64,000 nt of DNA from Limnomonas spitsbergensis (GCA_037349105.1 JAYJMM010000028.1:1674001-1738000), one strand, 5' to 3'; counted from the first letter of the stretch, positions 9,641-21,479 are shown. Made by a program: numbers and translations. The notes: generated by a model from the letters alone, not told the origin.

Positions 9641-12600
9641 ACTCATTGGCTTCCATTGCACTTGTCATTCATGGCATTGGGGGTGCTGCGGTACTGCAGC
9701 GATGGGGCAGTGCATGCCAATGAGTGCGGTAATGCTTCAGTATATAGGCGGTGCATGCCAGTGAGTGCATTCATGCTTCAGCATACATGCAGTGCATGCT
9801 GGTGGGTGCGGTACCGCAGAAGTGTTGGCATAAACTGCATACTAGTGGGTGCAGCACTGCGGCAGTGCTGGCATGAACTGCATACTAGTGGGTGAGACAC
9901 TTCGGCAGTGTTGGCATAACGAGCATACCAGTGGGTGCGGCGCTGCTGCAGTGCTGGCATAAATTGCATGCTGGTGTGTGCGGTGCTGCAGCAGTGCTGG
10001 CATTATATGCATGGTAGTGGGTGCGGCGCTGCGGCAGTGCTGGCATAAAGTGCATGCCAGTGGATGCGGCGGTACTGCAGCAAGCTGGCAGTGCATGCCA
10101 GTGGGTACGGGGATGCATCACCATGTATGTGGTGCATGCCAGTGGATGCTGGGGTACTGTAGCACACATGCAGTGCATGCCAGTGGGTGCAGTGGTGCTG
10201 CTGCGCACAGGCAGTGCATGCCAGTGGGTGCAGTGTTGCTGCTGCGCAGAGGCAGTACATGTCAGTGGGTGCAGTGGTGTTGCTGCGCACAGACAGTACA
10301 TGTCAGTGGGTGCAGTGGTGCTGGTGCGCACATGCAGTACATGTCATTGAGCGCAGTGGTGCTGATGCGCATAGGAAGTGCATGCCAGTAGGTACAGTGG
10401 ACCTGCTGCGCACAGGCAGTACATGCCAGTGGGTGCAGTGGTGCTGGTGCGCACATGCAGTACATGCCAGTGGGTGCAGTGGTGCTGCTGCGCACAGGCA
10501 GTGCATGCCAGTGGGTGCAGTTGTTTTGCTGCGCACTGACAGTACGTGTCAGTGGGTGCAGTGGTGCTGGTGCGCACATGCAGTACTTGTCATTGAGTGC
10601 AGTGGTGCTGCTGCGCACAGGCAGTGCATGCCAGTTGGTGCAGTGGTGCTGCTGCGCACAGACAGTGCATGCCTGTGGGTGCAGTGGAGCTGCTGCGCAC
10701 AGGCAGTGCATGTCAGTGGGTGCTGTGGAGCTGGTGCGCACATGCAGTACTTGTCATTGAGTGCAGTGGTGCTGCTGCGCACATGCAGTGCATGCCAGTG
10801 GGTGCAGTGGTGCTGCTGCGCACAGGCAGTACATGCAAGTGGGTGCAGTGGTGCTGCTGCGCACAGGCAGTACATGCCAGTGGGTGCAGTGGTGCTGCTG
10901 CGCACAAGCAGTGCATGCCATTGGTTGCAGTGGTGCTGCTGCGCACAAGCAGTACATGCCAGTGGGTGCAGTGGTGCTGCTGCGCACGGGCAGTACATGC
11001 AAGTGCGTGCAATGTTGCTGCTGCGCACAGGCAGTACATGCCAATGGTTGCAGTGGTGCTGCTGCGCACAAGCAGTACATGCCAGTGGGTGCAGTGATGC
11101 TGCTGCGCACAGGCAGTACATGCCAGTGGGTGCAGTGGTGCTGGTGCGCACATGCAGTACATGTCATTGAGCGCAGTGGTGCTGATGCGCATAGGAAGTG
11201 CATGCCAGTAGGTACAGTGGACCTGCTGCGCACAGGCAGTACATGCCAGTGGGTGCAGTGGTGCTGGTGCGCACATGCAGTACATGCCAGTGGGTGCAGT
11301 GGTGCTGCTGCGCACAGGCAGTGCATGCCAGTGGGTGCAGTTGTTTTGCTGCGCACTGACAGTACGTGTCAGTGGGTGCAGTGGTGCTGGTGCGCACATG
11401 CAGTACTTGTCATTGAGTGCAGTGGTGCTGCTGCGCACAGGCAGTGCATGCCAGTTGGTGCAGTGGTGCTGCTGCGCACAGACAGTGCATGCCTGTGGGT
11501 GCAGTGGAGCTGCTGCGCACAGGCAGTGCATGTCAGTGGGTGCTGTGGAGCTGGTGCGCACATGCAGTACTTGTCATTGAGTGCAGTGGTGCTGCTGCGC
11601 ACATGCAGTGCATGCCAGTGGGTGCAGTGGTGCTGCTGCGCACAGGCAGTACATGCAAGTGGGTGCAGTGGTGCTGCTGCGCACAGGCAGTACATGCCAG
11701 TGGGTGCAGTGGTGCTGCTGCGCACAAGCAGTGCATGCCATTGGTTGCAGTGGTGCTGCTGCGCACAAGCAGTACATGCCAGTGGGTGCAGTGGTGCTGC
11801 TGCGCACGGGCAGTACATGCAAGTGCGTGCAATGTTGCTGCTGCGCACAGGCAGTACATGCCAATGGTTGCAGTGGTGCTGCTGCGCACAAGCAGTACAT
11901 GCCAGTGGGTGCAGTGATGCTGCTGCGCACAGGCAGTACATGCCAGTGGGTGCAGTGGTGCTGCTGCGCACGGGCAGTACATGCAAGTGCGTGCAATGTT
12001 GCTGCTGCACACAGGCAGTACATGCCAATGGTTGCAGTGGTGCTGCTGCGCACAAGCAGTACATGCCAGTGGGTGCAGTGATGCTGCTGCGCACAGGCAG
12101 TACATGCCAGTGGGTGCAGTGGTGCTGCTGCGTACAGGCAGTACATGCCAGTGGGTGCAGTGGTGCTGCTGCGCACAGGTAGTACATTCCAATGGGTGCG
12201 GCGGTATTGCAATGTGCAGGCAGTGCGTGTCAGAGGGTGCTACGGTACTGTAGCACACATGAAGTGCATGTCAGTGGGTGCTGCGGTACTGCACCACACA
12301 GGCAGTACATGCCAGTGGGTGCTGCAGTACTGTAGCACACAGGCAGTACATGCCAGTGGGTGCAGTGGTGCTGGTGCGCACATGCAGTACATGCCAGTGG
12401 GTGCAGTGGTGCTGCTGCGCACATGCAGTGCATGCCAGTGGGTGCAGTTGTTTTGCTGCGCACTGACAGTACGTGTCAGTGGGTGCAGTGGTGCTGGTGC
12501 GCACATGCAGTACTTGTCATTGAGTGCAGTGGTGCTGCTGCGCACAGGCAGTGCATGCCAGTTGGTGCAGTGGTGCTGCTGCGCACAGACAGTGCATGCC

Positions 12601-13265
12601 TGTGGGTGCAGTGGAGCTGCTGCGCACAGGCAGTGCATGTCAGTGGGTGCTGTGGTGCTGGTGCGCACATGCAGTACTTGTCATTGAGTGCAGTGGTGCT
12701 GCTGCGCACATGCAGTGCATGCCAGTGGGTGCAGTGGTGCTGCTGCGCACGGGCAGTACATGCAAGTGCGTGCAATGTTGCTGCTGCGCACAGGCAGTAC
12801 ATGCCATTGGTTGCAGTGGTGCTGCTGCGCACAAGCAGTACATGCCAGTGGGTGCAGTGATGCTGCTGCGCACAGGCAGTACATGCCAGTGGGTGCAGTG
12901 GTGCTGCTGCGCACAGGTAGTACATTCCAATGGGTGCGGCGGTATTGCAATGTGCAGGCAGTGCGTGTCAGAGGGTGCTACGGTACTGTAGCACACATGA
13001 AGTGCATGTCAGTGGGTGCTGCGGTACTGCACCACACAGGCAGTACATGCCAGTGGGTGCTGCAGTACTGTAGCACACAGGCAATGCATGCCAGTGGGTG
13101 CACTGGTGCAGCTGCGCACAGGGAATTCGTGCCAGTGGGTGCGGCAGTACTGCAATGTGCAGGCAGAGCATGTCAGTGGGGGTGAGGGTGCTAAAGGGTG
13201 TATGTAGTTCATGCCAGTAGGTGTGGCCGTGTTGCTGCCCACAGGAAGTGCATGCCAGTGAGGTA
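9640..13265. repeat. 41-bp satellite array with 20-mer higher-order repeats
   Basis: The core unit is about 41 bp: cagtgggtgcagtggtgctg followed by ctgcgcacaggcagtacatgc. It runs for about 3.6 kb, with the most diverged copies at both edges. Identical variant strings recur 820 bp apart (10339 and 11159; 10516 and 11336), which is 20 x 41. A third occurrence lies 1,107 bp further on (27 x 41). A second block pair is offset by 738 bp (12178 and 12916; 18 x 41). Multi-unit blocks have therefore been amplified together. All long Cys/His-rich ORFs here, on both strands, are satellite readings. Confidence 0.95.
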
Positions 13266-13299
13266 GGTAGTTAGGCAGCATGCATATAGTGTACCGTAC

Positions 13300-13990
13300 G
13301 TCCTTCTGTCAGAGGTAGGTGGGACCAAGGTGCATCAGCATGCATGCAGTGCATGTTAGTGGGGTCGTGCCGGTGGGGCGCTTCTGCAGGCACGCAGGGT
13401 GTTGTCGTGCCGGCAGGGCTAGATGCATGCATGTAGGATGCTGTGCAAGTAAGCAGGGTGTTGTCATGATGTCGGGGCACCTTGTACGCAGGCGGGGTGC
13501 TGTCATACCGGTGGGGCACTGCATGCAAGCAGGGTGCTGTCGTGCTGTCGGAGCCATATGCATGCATGCAGGGTGCTATGCAAGTAAGCAGGGTGTTGTG
13601 ATGATGTTGGGGACCTTTGTATGCATGCCGTTGCTGTCATGCCAGTGGGGTCATTGGGGTGCATGCATGCAAGCAGGCTGCTGTCGTGCTGGCAGGGCCA
13701 TATGCAGGCAGGGTGTTGTCGTGCCCGTGGGGCGCAACTGCATGCACGCGGGGTGCTATCCGTATGGCCGGGCGCAAGTTATGCCGGCTGGGTGCTTTGC
13801 ATGCTGGCAGGGCGCTGTCCTGCCGGTGGTACGCTTTTACATGCAGGCGGAGTGCTGTCGTGCCGGTGGGATGCTCTGCGCGCAGGCAGGGTGTTGTCAT
13901 TTGAGTGGGAAGCCAGCTTGCCGGCGGGGTGCAACTGCATGCGGCCGGTGCATCGGCATGCATGCGGGGAGCTACTGCATGGAGTGCATG
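13300..13990. repeat. Degenerate GCATGCA(A)GCAGGGTGCTGTCGTGC repeat
   Basis: Irregular units of about 35-45 bp are built on gcatgcaagcagggtgctgtcgtgc(c/t)gg(t/c)ggggc. They directly follow the 41-bp satellite and share its GCATGC core. Open frames on both strands are not credible genes. Confidence 0.7.
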
Positions 13991-14529
13991 CATCGTTCTC
14001 ATGGCATCTAATATCTGCTGTCCTGCCGACATTGTGACGGTAATTAACTGCCTGCTTGAGACCTGTTCCTGTTGCGTGTAAGGCCATTTGACATCAGCAG
14101 AAAGGAGTAATCGAAATAATCCAATATCCTCGTTCTCCTTCTCCTGGTTGAGCCACTCCTGGGCTGAGCATGTATGGTGTCTTCAAACAGTTCCTCCGCA
14201 TCGAAGAATTTGATTCTCGCAACTCGATTTCGCCCTGTGGCGCAGTACGTTGCTCGAAGGTGTTTATTGATGGCCAAACTAACTCCCAACCCTAAACTCC
14301 TTCGGCGTTTTATGTAGGCTCGGGTATCCACCTAAAATTGCTTGATAAACTCACGAAGTATTTTAATGCTGGCTGCGCGAGGCGCATCAATTCTTGGGCT
14401 GGCTGTTCAAAGCCCTAAGCGTACCCTAAGGTATGACGTTTGGCGATCTCTATAATGTGGTTGGAAGAAATACGTACGGTATTAGAGTTTGAGTGACAGA
14501 CTTACCTGCGAAAAGAGAGCATGTAGGAG

Positions 14530-14640
14530 CATGTAGGAAAATCACTTATACACCACTTTGAGAGGGGTGTTATAAGGTTTGAGAAGTGCCAAGACGACTT
14601 TTGAATTGTCGACACTGCGTGAATCATTTCACCGGCTTCG
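14530..14640 (-). repeat. Inverted copy of the repeat at 20735-20845
   Basis: The segment aaaatcactta(t)...ccactttgagaggggtgttataaggtttgaga(a/g)gtgccaagacgac...gtgaatcatttcacc matches the reverse complement of 20735-20845 at clearly over 90% by eye, across about 110 bp. The two copies are 6.2 kb apart in opposite orientation. Confidence 0.8.
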
Positions 14641-15147
14641 CCTAAACTGCGGTCATGTTGGCAGCCAACTCGGGCAGTTGCGTATCAAACTTGCCATGCT
14701 GGCTGACAGCCTGGCCGACAGCTCACTGCGCGTTATCCCCTTGTCTTTACGCACTTTCCACGTGCCCTTGCCACCTCAGCCCTCCTTTATCACCGGCCCT
14801 CCAGTTGGCTGCGTTGGCTGCAGTTGTATGCGTTGGCTACGTTGGCAAGTAAAATCCGAAGGTGCCAAGATGCCCAGGAATTCAATATGGATTTGAGCGA
14901 CGGCGACGAGGTTATGATCCAGGTGACCCTTTCTCTCACGGTCCCTCAACTCGTGGTCGATCCACGAGTCGCAGAGTTGGATCTGAGCAGCTTGCAGAGG
15001 TGCTGCCTCCCACCGTATGAGCACGTAAATGTGCACCGAGTCGGAGGGCAGGTGATAACGGAGGGCCGGTGATAAAGGATGGCTGAGGTAGCAAGGGCAC
15101 GTGGACAGTGCGTAAAGACGCAGCTCGCCCGTGCCCGTGTGTCCTAC
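14641..15147. other. Unassigned interval
   Basis: Overlapping short frames exist on both strands (for example 14824-15072 plus and 14776-15036 minus). None has a recognisable motif or a splice-consistent extension, so I do not call a gene. Confidence 0.3.
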
Positions 15148-15150
15148 TTA

Positions 15151-15597
15151 GGGGGTGTTTCCATTGGCGCCTTATACCAGCGCGGTTGGAATACGGTTGC
15201 TCGCGATCGTGATGTTTTCACGCCTTATTCCAAAACTGTTTCCATTGAAATCCAGGAAGTTCACAGCGAACTTCCTGCTGCCAGAGGTCTGATCTAGGGG
15301 CGCCGAGTAGTTCTGCGACGATTCGTGACCTCGGAACCACAAGTGTCGCCGCTTATTTCGATCTGGCTATAGAAATGGCGTCTTTAATGCCGAACGATCT
15401 TTCGCGCTGAGATGGTTCCTTAAACCAAGAGGCAACCAACTCACAGAATAGCTTAAACCTGGTCATCGACGAGGTATAGGCTATTCTCGAATGCGTGGTT
15501 TCAGAAAGGCTAAACCGTGTCGGTTTGCGGCAGTTGGGTCGAAATTGGGCCTTAAACCGTGTCGGTTGCCCGACAGAATACCAGTGGAAACACGACC
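15151..15597. mobile_element. Second TGTTTCC-ended MITE, 447 bp
   Basis: The left end GGGGGTGTTTCCATTGGC and right end (reverse complement GGTCGTGTTTCCACTGGT) are inverted. The left flank is TTA and the right flank is TAA, consistent with a PIF/Harbinger TWA target. An internal gtttccattgaaatcc near the left end parallels gtttccactgaaatcg in the 6430-7102 MITE, so both belong to one family. Confidence 0.75.
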
Positions 15598-15602
15598 TAA
15601 GA

Positions 15603-16002
15603 GGTCGGTCAGACTGCGTTACGTTTGAGGTTGCGTCACGAAAAAGTGCAAACGCGACGCCGGTCACACTACCCAAACGCCAAACGCAACGCGCCCAAAC
15701 GCGAAACGCAAAGGCAGGGGGGGGTTGAGTTTTCGCGTTTGAGATTTTTCATGAATTCCAACTCAAGCTTGATCTTCAGCTGGGCACGAACAATACATAT
15801 GTTACAATACAAGGAAATATCAACCCCGAGTCGCTGGGAGACGGAATTCGCACAAAAATGTACCATGTCGTGCCACGACATCGTCTTGCCCTGCCGTCTT
15901 GCCCAAACGCAGTGTGACCAGTTTAGCGTCAGATTCACGCTAAATCCAAACCCAAACGCAACTGCCAAACGCAACCTCAAACGTAACGCAGTCTGACCGA
16001 CC
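15603..16002. mobile_element. 400-bp TIR element with a 7-bp target duplication
   Basis: The ends GGTCGGTCAGACTGCGTTAC... and its exact reverse complement form a perfect inverted repeat of about 33 bp. CCTAAGA flanks both sides (15596-15602 and 16003-16009). There is no transposase ORF. The TSD of 7 bp, possibly 8 with a mismatch, would fit hAT-like or P-like elements; the superfamily is not resolved. The left target copy overlaps the right terminus of the neighbouring MITE. Confidence 0.85.
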
Positions 16003-16139
16003 CCTAAGAAAGAAATCGACGCCATTGCGATGGAACAGTGCGGAGTAGTTACAGGCAAAAACCTCACGGAAAATCACCAAGCAAAACCAACAGGAGCAAG
16101 AGCGAAGCCACCCACTGCGTATGCAGAAGCACTGCCTAT

Positions 16140-17500
16140 CCCAAGCATGAGCTGCCTGCAGCCCTGCATGCTGCACCACCACACCCCTCTGACCCCTAGC
16201 AAGAACTGCCTGGATGCTGCACCACTGCACCCTTGCCCCCCTAATGCGCTGCTTGCGTCCGCACCCCTGCCACCCTAAAGCACTGCTTGCACACTGCACC
16301 ACCACCCCCTGATGTGCTGCATGCATGCTATACCAGCCACCGCCCTCCTGCCCCCCAATGCGCTGCTTGCGTGCTGCAACACCACCCATATCTACCCCTT
16401 AATGGTCTACTTACATGCTACACCACCGCCTCCCTGCCCCCCAGATGTGCTGCTTGCATGCTACACCACCGCCCTCCTGTCCCCCTGATACGCTGTTTGC
16501 GTGCAACGCCACCGCCCCCCTGCTTCCGTAATGCACTGCTTGCATGCTACACCACCGCCCCCTTGCCCCCCTAATGCGCTGCTGGCATTCAGCACCAACG
16601 CGCGCCACCCTAGTGCGCTTCTTACATGCTCCACCACCGCATCACTGCACCCCTTATGCGCTTCCTGCATGCCGCACCACCGCATCCCCCCCCCTAATAT
16701 GCTCTATGCATAATGCACCACCGCAGCCTTCTTTAATGCGCTGCTTGCATGCTACACCACCTCCCCCCTACCCCCAAATGTGCTGCTTGCATGCTACACC
16801 ACCGCCCTCCGGCCCCCCTAATGCGCTGTTTGCATGATGCATCACCGCCCCCTTGCCCCCCAAAAGCGCTGCTTGCATGCTGAATCGCCGCCCCCTTGTC
16901 CCCCTAAAGCGCTGCTTGCATGCTGCACCACCGCCCCCTTGCCCCCCTATTGTGCTGCTTGCATGCTGCACCACCGCGCCCCACCCTAAGGCGCTGCTCA
17001 CATGCTACAGCACCGCCCCCCTGCCCTCCTAATGCGCTGCTTGCATGCTACACCACCGCCCCCTTGCCCCCCTAATGCGCTGTTTGGATTCTTCACCACC
17101 GCGCCCCACCCTAATGCGCTGCTTGCATGATGCACCACCGCGGCCCCCCCTAATGTGCTGCTTGCATGCTATACTACCGTCCCCTTGCCCCCATAATGCG
17201 CCGCTTGCATGCTACACCACCGCCCCCTTGCCCCCCTAATGCGCTGCTTGGATTCTGCACCACCGCACCCCACCTTAATGCGCTGCTTGCATGATGCACC
17301 ACCGCAGCCCCCCCTTATGTGCTGCTTACATGCTACACCACTGCCCCCTTGCCCCCCTAAAGCGCTGCTTGCATGCTACACCACCGCCCCCCTGCCCCCT
17401 TATGCGCTGCTTGGATTCTGCACCACCGCGCCCCCCCCTTATGTGCTGCTTGCATGATGCACCACCGCCCCCTTGCCCCCCTAAAGCGCTGCTTGCATGC
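16140..17500 (+). repeat. 43-bp C-rich minisatellite
   Basis: The unit is about 43 bp, cccttgcccccctaatgcgc followed by tgcttgcatgctacaccaccgcc, repeated with small length variation for about 1.3 kb. The plus strand is strongly C-rich and G-poor. Proline/histidine/cysteine-rich ORFs on it are artefacts of composition. Confidence 0.9.
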
Positions 17501-17975
17501 AGCACACTCCCCCCGTATGCAGCCCTCCCCCCGTATGCAGCCATCCCCCCGTATGCAGCGTTCTACCTTTATGCAGCCCTCCCCCCCTTTATGCAGCGCT
17601 CTCCCCGTATGCAGCGCTCCCCCCGCATGCAGCGCTCTCCCCGTATGCAGCGCTCCCCCCATATGCAGCGCTCCCCCCGTGTGCAGCGCTCCCCCCGTAT
17701 GCGGCGCTTCCCCTGTATGTGGAGTTTTTACAGTCCAACAGAGCATCGCACTTGATGCATGGGAAATGTGCCCGCAAACCGGTACAGGCACTTGATACAC
17801 TAGGACAGAAAGCGAAAACCAGTGACCCTCCTGGGCAAGCAACTAGCACACAACCACGACAGTGGCGTGGGAATGAACCCCATAGTGCAGAAGATAAGTC
17901 CCAGCCATAAAACATGATGTATGCAGCGTCCCCCCGTATGCAGCGCCCCCCCCACATATGCAGCGCTCCCCCCCC
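17500..17975 (+). repeat. 19-bp minisatellite CCCCGTATGCAGCGCTCCC, interrupted
   Basis: About a dozen copies of the 19-bp unit run to about 17720. A unique segment of about 200 bp (17725-17920) follows, and then three more units resume at 17925-17975. The segment looks like an insertion or a relic captured in the array. Confidence 0.85.
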
Positions 17976-18004
17976 CGTACGTAGCGGCTACGTAGCAGCT
18001 AGGG

Positions 18005-18476
18005 ATGATTAGTTTGTTAATTGCACCTGGTTTCCCAGCCAAAGACCGCTGCCCATCCTGCAAATACCATCGGGCTATTAGGCACAAGGCCTGGACATCA
18101 AGTGAATCTTCTGAGGAAAAGTATTCAGGCGACATGTTAATGATGAGGAAAGCTGACATTGAACACAGCAAGGGCCGTTACCTATTGATGCCAGAAATCA
18201 GCCATGAGAACTGCATCACCCAAGTGGCTGAGCAGTGCAACTCTAAGCTGCAACTTATTTGCACTCAAGTGGCAGACATGAGGCATCATGGCGCATCAAG
18301 TACTTCCTAGTGATGTGCAAGGAAGTACTTGATGCCAACACAGCTGATATTAGAGGACGGCGCAGCGATCAGCAGCGTGACACTGCCAACGGTGCTGGGC
18401 TGAGGGATGCGGTCAACATGTGGAGGCTGCGCTGCATGTGTGCTTTCAGTGCCCTAGCGTGTAATACAGCAGGCTG
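18005..18476 (+). other. Possible degraded coding sequence, unidentified
   Basis: A frame at 18005-18310 has mixed, non-repetitive composition (RCPSCKYHRAIRHK, then ADIEHSKGRYLLMPEISHEN). A second frame at 18259-18477 (WRIKYFLVMCKEVLDANTAD) could continue it after a one-base shift near 18290. I recognise no family. It may be a decayed gene or transposon exon. Confidence 0.3.
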
Positions 18477-18864
18477 AGCCTGACCTTCGTGTTGTTTGGT
18501 GGGTGAACTTGCTATCCATTCTTTCCTCGTATGCCTTCTCTCTTGAATTTCCTAGCTTACTTTTGGTTTGCCGACGAGGCCGAGCTGCATTTCAGCATGG
18601 CCCAGAGGTGTACTGTCATTAACTACAAGTCCTCAGGGACAAGCACCTTGTCCGTGACTAGTTGTATTTGTTTTGCTGGGAGTTTCAATCATGACATGAA
18701 CTGGGAAATATCCGTATGGTGTAATATGTGAATGTGTCAATTGCTTCACAGCAATTAGCAATGATGCCTAGTACTGAACCAACAGCTTGTATATGATTAA
18801 TGCACTCCAGCTGTTGCGAGTTAAGCACGACCAAACATTTCTTGTTTGGGTGCCATTGTTTCGT

Positions 18865-19420
18865 TACACAGTCCGGACCCTGCTCAAAGCCCACCCAAGA
18901 GGCCTGGCCGAGGCAAGTCAGGCCCAAGTTGGTCCACTGAATAGTATGAGACACAATCTATAGCACGCGCAAGGCATCATGACTCAATTTCGAGCATCCG
19001 ACTGTAAACGCATATGTCACCATGCCAGGTTTTGGTGTCCGGACCCTGCTCACCCCCTCGCTCATCGCCCCCCACCCGTGAGTCCACCAAATAGTCTGGA
19101 ACTAAATCTACAGCACAAACAAGGCATCATGACCATTTCCAGCATCAAAATGATTGAATAAGTCACCAGGCCAGATTTTGATGTCCGGACCACGCTCAAA
19201 GCCCACCCGAGAGGCCTAGGCGAAGCACATCAAGCCCAAAGTAGGTCCACCAAATACTCTGAAATTAAATCTACAGCACACAAGGTATCATGACCCAATT
19301 TCCAGCATCAAAATAGTTAAAAAGAACAGGACAGGTTTCGGTGTCTGGACCACGCATGAAGCCCACCCGCGAGGCCTAGGCGAAGCACATCAGGCCAAAA
19401 GTAGGTCCACCCAGTTCTCT
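18865..19420. repeat. ~160-bp tandem repeat, 4 copies
   Basis: The unit begins gtccggacc(c/a)(t/c)gctcaaagcccaccc(g/a)agaggcct and contains a ggcatcatgac(c/t)(c)aattt(c)cagcatc block. Starts lie near 18869, 19036, 19180 and 19339. It is followed by a 75-bp duplication, ctctgagct(t/g)cagcagctg(t/g)(t/c)tgcctgg, at about 19415-19560. Confidence 0.75.
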
Positions 19421-19659
19421 GAGCTTCAGCAGCTGTTTGCCTGGCCACCCCCTCCTGAGCAGCAGGTGCACGCTGCTCAGGTTGCCCAGTCCTCTGAGCT
19501 GCAGCAGCTGGCTGCCTGGCCACCCCTTCCTGGTCAGCAGGTGCAAGCTCCTGATAAGCACCTAGGGCAGGGGCTTCTTGATCAACTTGCAGCTCAAATG
19601 CTTCCTCCTCTAAGCCCTCCCCTTGTGCCTGCAGGAATAAGTCATGACTCATGACTTCA

Positions 19660-20700
19660 TGAGAGATATAAATGATGAATCCTTGGGATACGAGGAATAT
19701 GAATCAATGACTTAGTGAAATACTCTTCTGATCACGAAGAGAAACAACTTACACGCTTGTGGAGGTTCAGCTTCAGCAGAGTTGCTGACAGAGGCTAAAC
19801 AAGCACAGAGAAGTATGGCTTCCTCTCAGGGTTCAAGGCAGACAGGGATTCTCTCTTAAATGACAGTGGGTTGATGTCCTTCCAGGATGAAGGGATAGGG
19901 TATTCCTCTGCATTTCCTTTATCAGCCTCTCGTGACGCTCTCGAGTAGATGTAGCCAACAGTGGCATCCTCTGCACAAGCATGGGAAATGGGCACTAGTT
20001 CAGGTTGAAGCTTTATCATCATGCATTGCTGTGATATGAGAATGACAGTGAACACTGTGAGTATGATTGTTGCTTGCATGGAGCATGACTGTTGCATGCA
20101 TGGAGCATGACTGTTGCATGCATGGAGCAGCATGCAGTTAAATTAATACACTTTGCATGCTGAAGGCTTACCAGGCCATGTTAGGATACAGACGTCTTTG
20201 AGCATGTCTGCAACAAGCTTCAGGTCTTTGGTGTAGGCCCCTGTTTTCAGTGTCAGCACAGGCTGCACCCCAAGTCGTTCTGAGAGCGTCTTGCTACGAA
20301 GCTAGCGAAGAGCCTCGAAAATGTTGCCGAATTCATGTAGGATTATCGGGTGCGTGCTTCCTCTTGAACTCGTTTAAAACCCAGGGGACGCCAACTCGGC
20401 TGATATCGCTGGGCTTGAGAGTGTCGTTTCCATCCTTGTGGCTGATTCCCGCGAATATCAACCAATAACAGCATATGGCGGGGTTTTCAGCTCTCTCGTT
20501 CATGGCAGTAATCTGATCGATAGCTCTGTTGATGATACAAATTGATTACTAAGCGAAACTCGTCGCTGACACGACAGCAGTGTTCCTACACATGCGCTGA
20601 TCAGTATCTAGCTCGGGATCCGGCCCTATTTCATATTCAAAGGTTTGATCATCGTCGGACATGGTGGCATGAATACAGAAACAATACTAACCGCTTAAAG
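19660..20700. other. Unassigned interval
   Basis: No gene is supported. A 21-bp tandem motif, gcatggagcatgactgttgcat, occurs near 20075-20130. Confidence 0.3.
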
Positions 20701-21029
20701 AGTGGCTCAAAGGTATGAAAGGAAGCGCGTAAGGGGTGAAATGATTCACGCAGTGTCGACAATTCAAAAGTCGTCTTGGCACCTCTCAAACCTTATAACA
20801 CCCCTCTCAAAGTGGTTTATAAGTGGTTTTCCTAACTCGAGTGACAGACTTATCTGCCAGTTTCAGTTCGATGGTTTCGCAAGGTTGGCTGGTTTAGCAT
20901 CGTTTCGTCACGATTCGTCGGCATTACCCGCTGCGGTCTACAAACCGCGCCGCTGCTTCTCAAATTACGGCTTCAATTACCATACTTCTTTCTATATCTC
21001 CTCCCACTAGTTGCCATGAAGGTTGTCAT

Positions 21030-21470
21030 CGCCAATCAGACCCAACTATGGTCTATGAGGCGATAGTTTGCATCAGAAGCTGCCATGAGGATGATGGAGT
21101 GGAAGTTCTTGTAGAACCAATATCTGTAGCCCCAAGGCCCTGCAGGCCTTGTGATTGGTCGAAAGCAGCCATCGATGGCACCAGCGCATCCAGGCATGTC
21201 TCCAAGTTCCTAGAAGTCTGCCATGACAGCTTGTAGGGCTGCTCCACGGGGAAACTTGATGTAGAGACGGGGAAAGATCTGGTTCATGGCCTCGATTGTG
21301 TAATGCAGTATTTTGTGTGCTGTTGACTGGCCAACTCCAAATATTGTCACGACGTATGGGTGCACCGCACGTATGGGTGGCTTGTACCGCTTTTTGGTTT
21401 CGGATTTCATCTGTTTGTGGTACTTAGAAGATGCCTGGCTAATTCCAGGCATTCTTCTCTTCTTACTCAA
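21030..21470 (-). pseudogene. PIF/Harbinger-type DDE transposase fragment
   Basis: The minus strand encodes FGVGQSTAHKILHYTIEAMN, then PRGAALQAVMADF, an in-frame stop (TAG), and then GDMPGCAGAIDGCF, and finally WFYKNFHSIILMAASDANYR. This is the order seen in Harbinger transposases: a helix-turn-helix-like 'GVSxSTVxK' region, the 'GAIDG' block with the first catalytic Asp, and the 'YxxxFHSIILQAVxDA' block with the second Asp. The final Glu region is absent. The stop and truncation make it non-functional. It is a possible family-level source for the two TWA-flanked MITEs in this window, but no shared termini were seen. Confidence 0.8.
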
Positions 21471-21479
21471 GTAACATAC

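Noticed and set aside
9885..13185. Long Cys/His-rich ORFs on both strands, up to 473 codons
   Set aside because: They are readings of the 41-bp satellite. Many frames are open at once and there is no unique sequence, start context or splice structure.
9640..13265. CRISPR-like array
   Set aside because: The repeats are contiguous without unique spacers, no cas genes are present, and the DNA is eukaryotic nuclear.
16030..17910. Pro/His/Cys-rich ORFs at 16-18 kb
   Set aside because: They are composition artefacts of the 43-bp and 19-bp minisatellites, with several overlapping frames of equal length.
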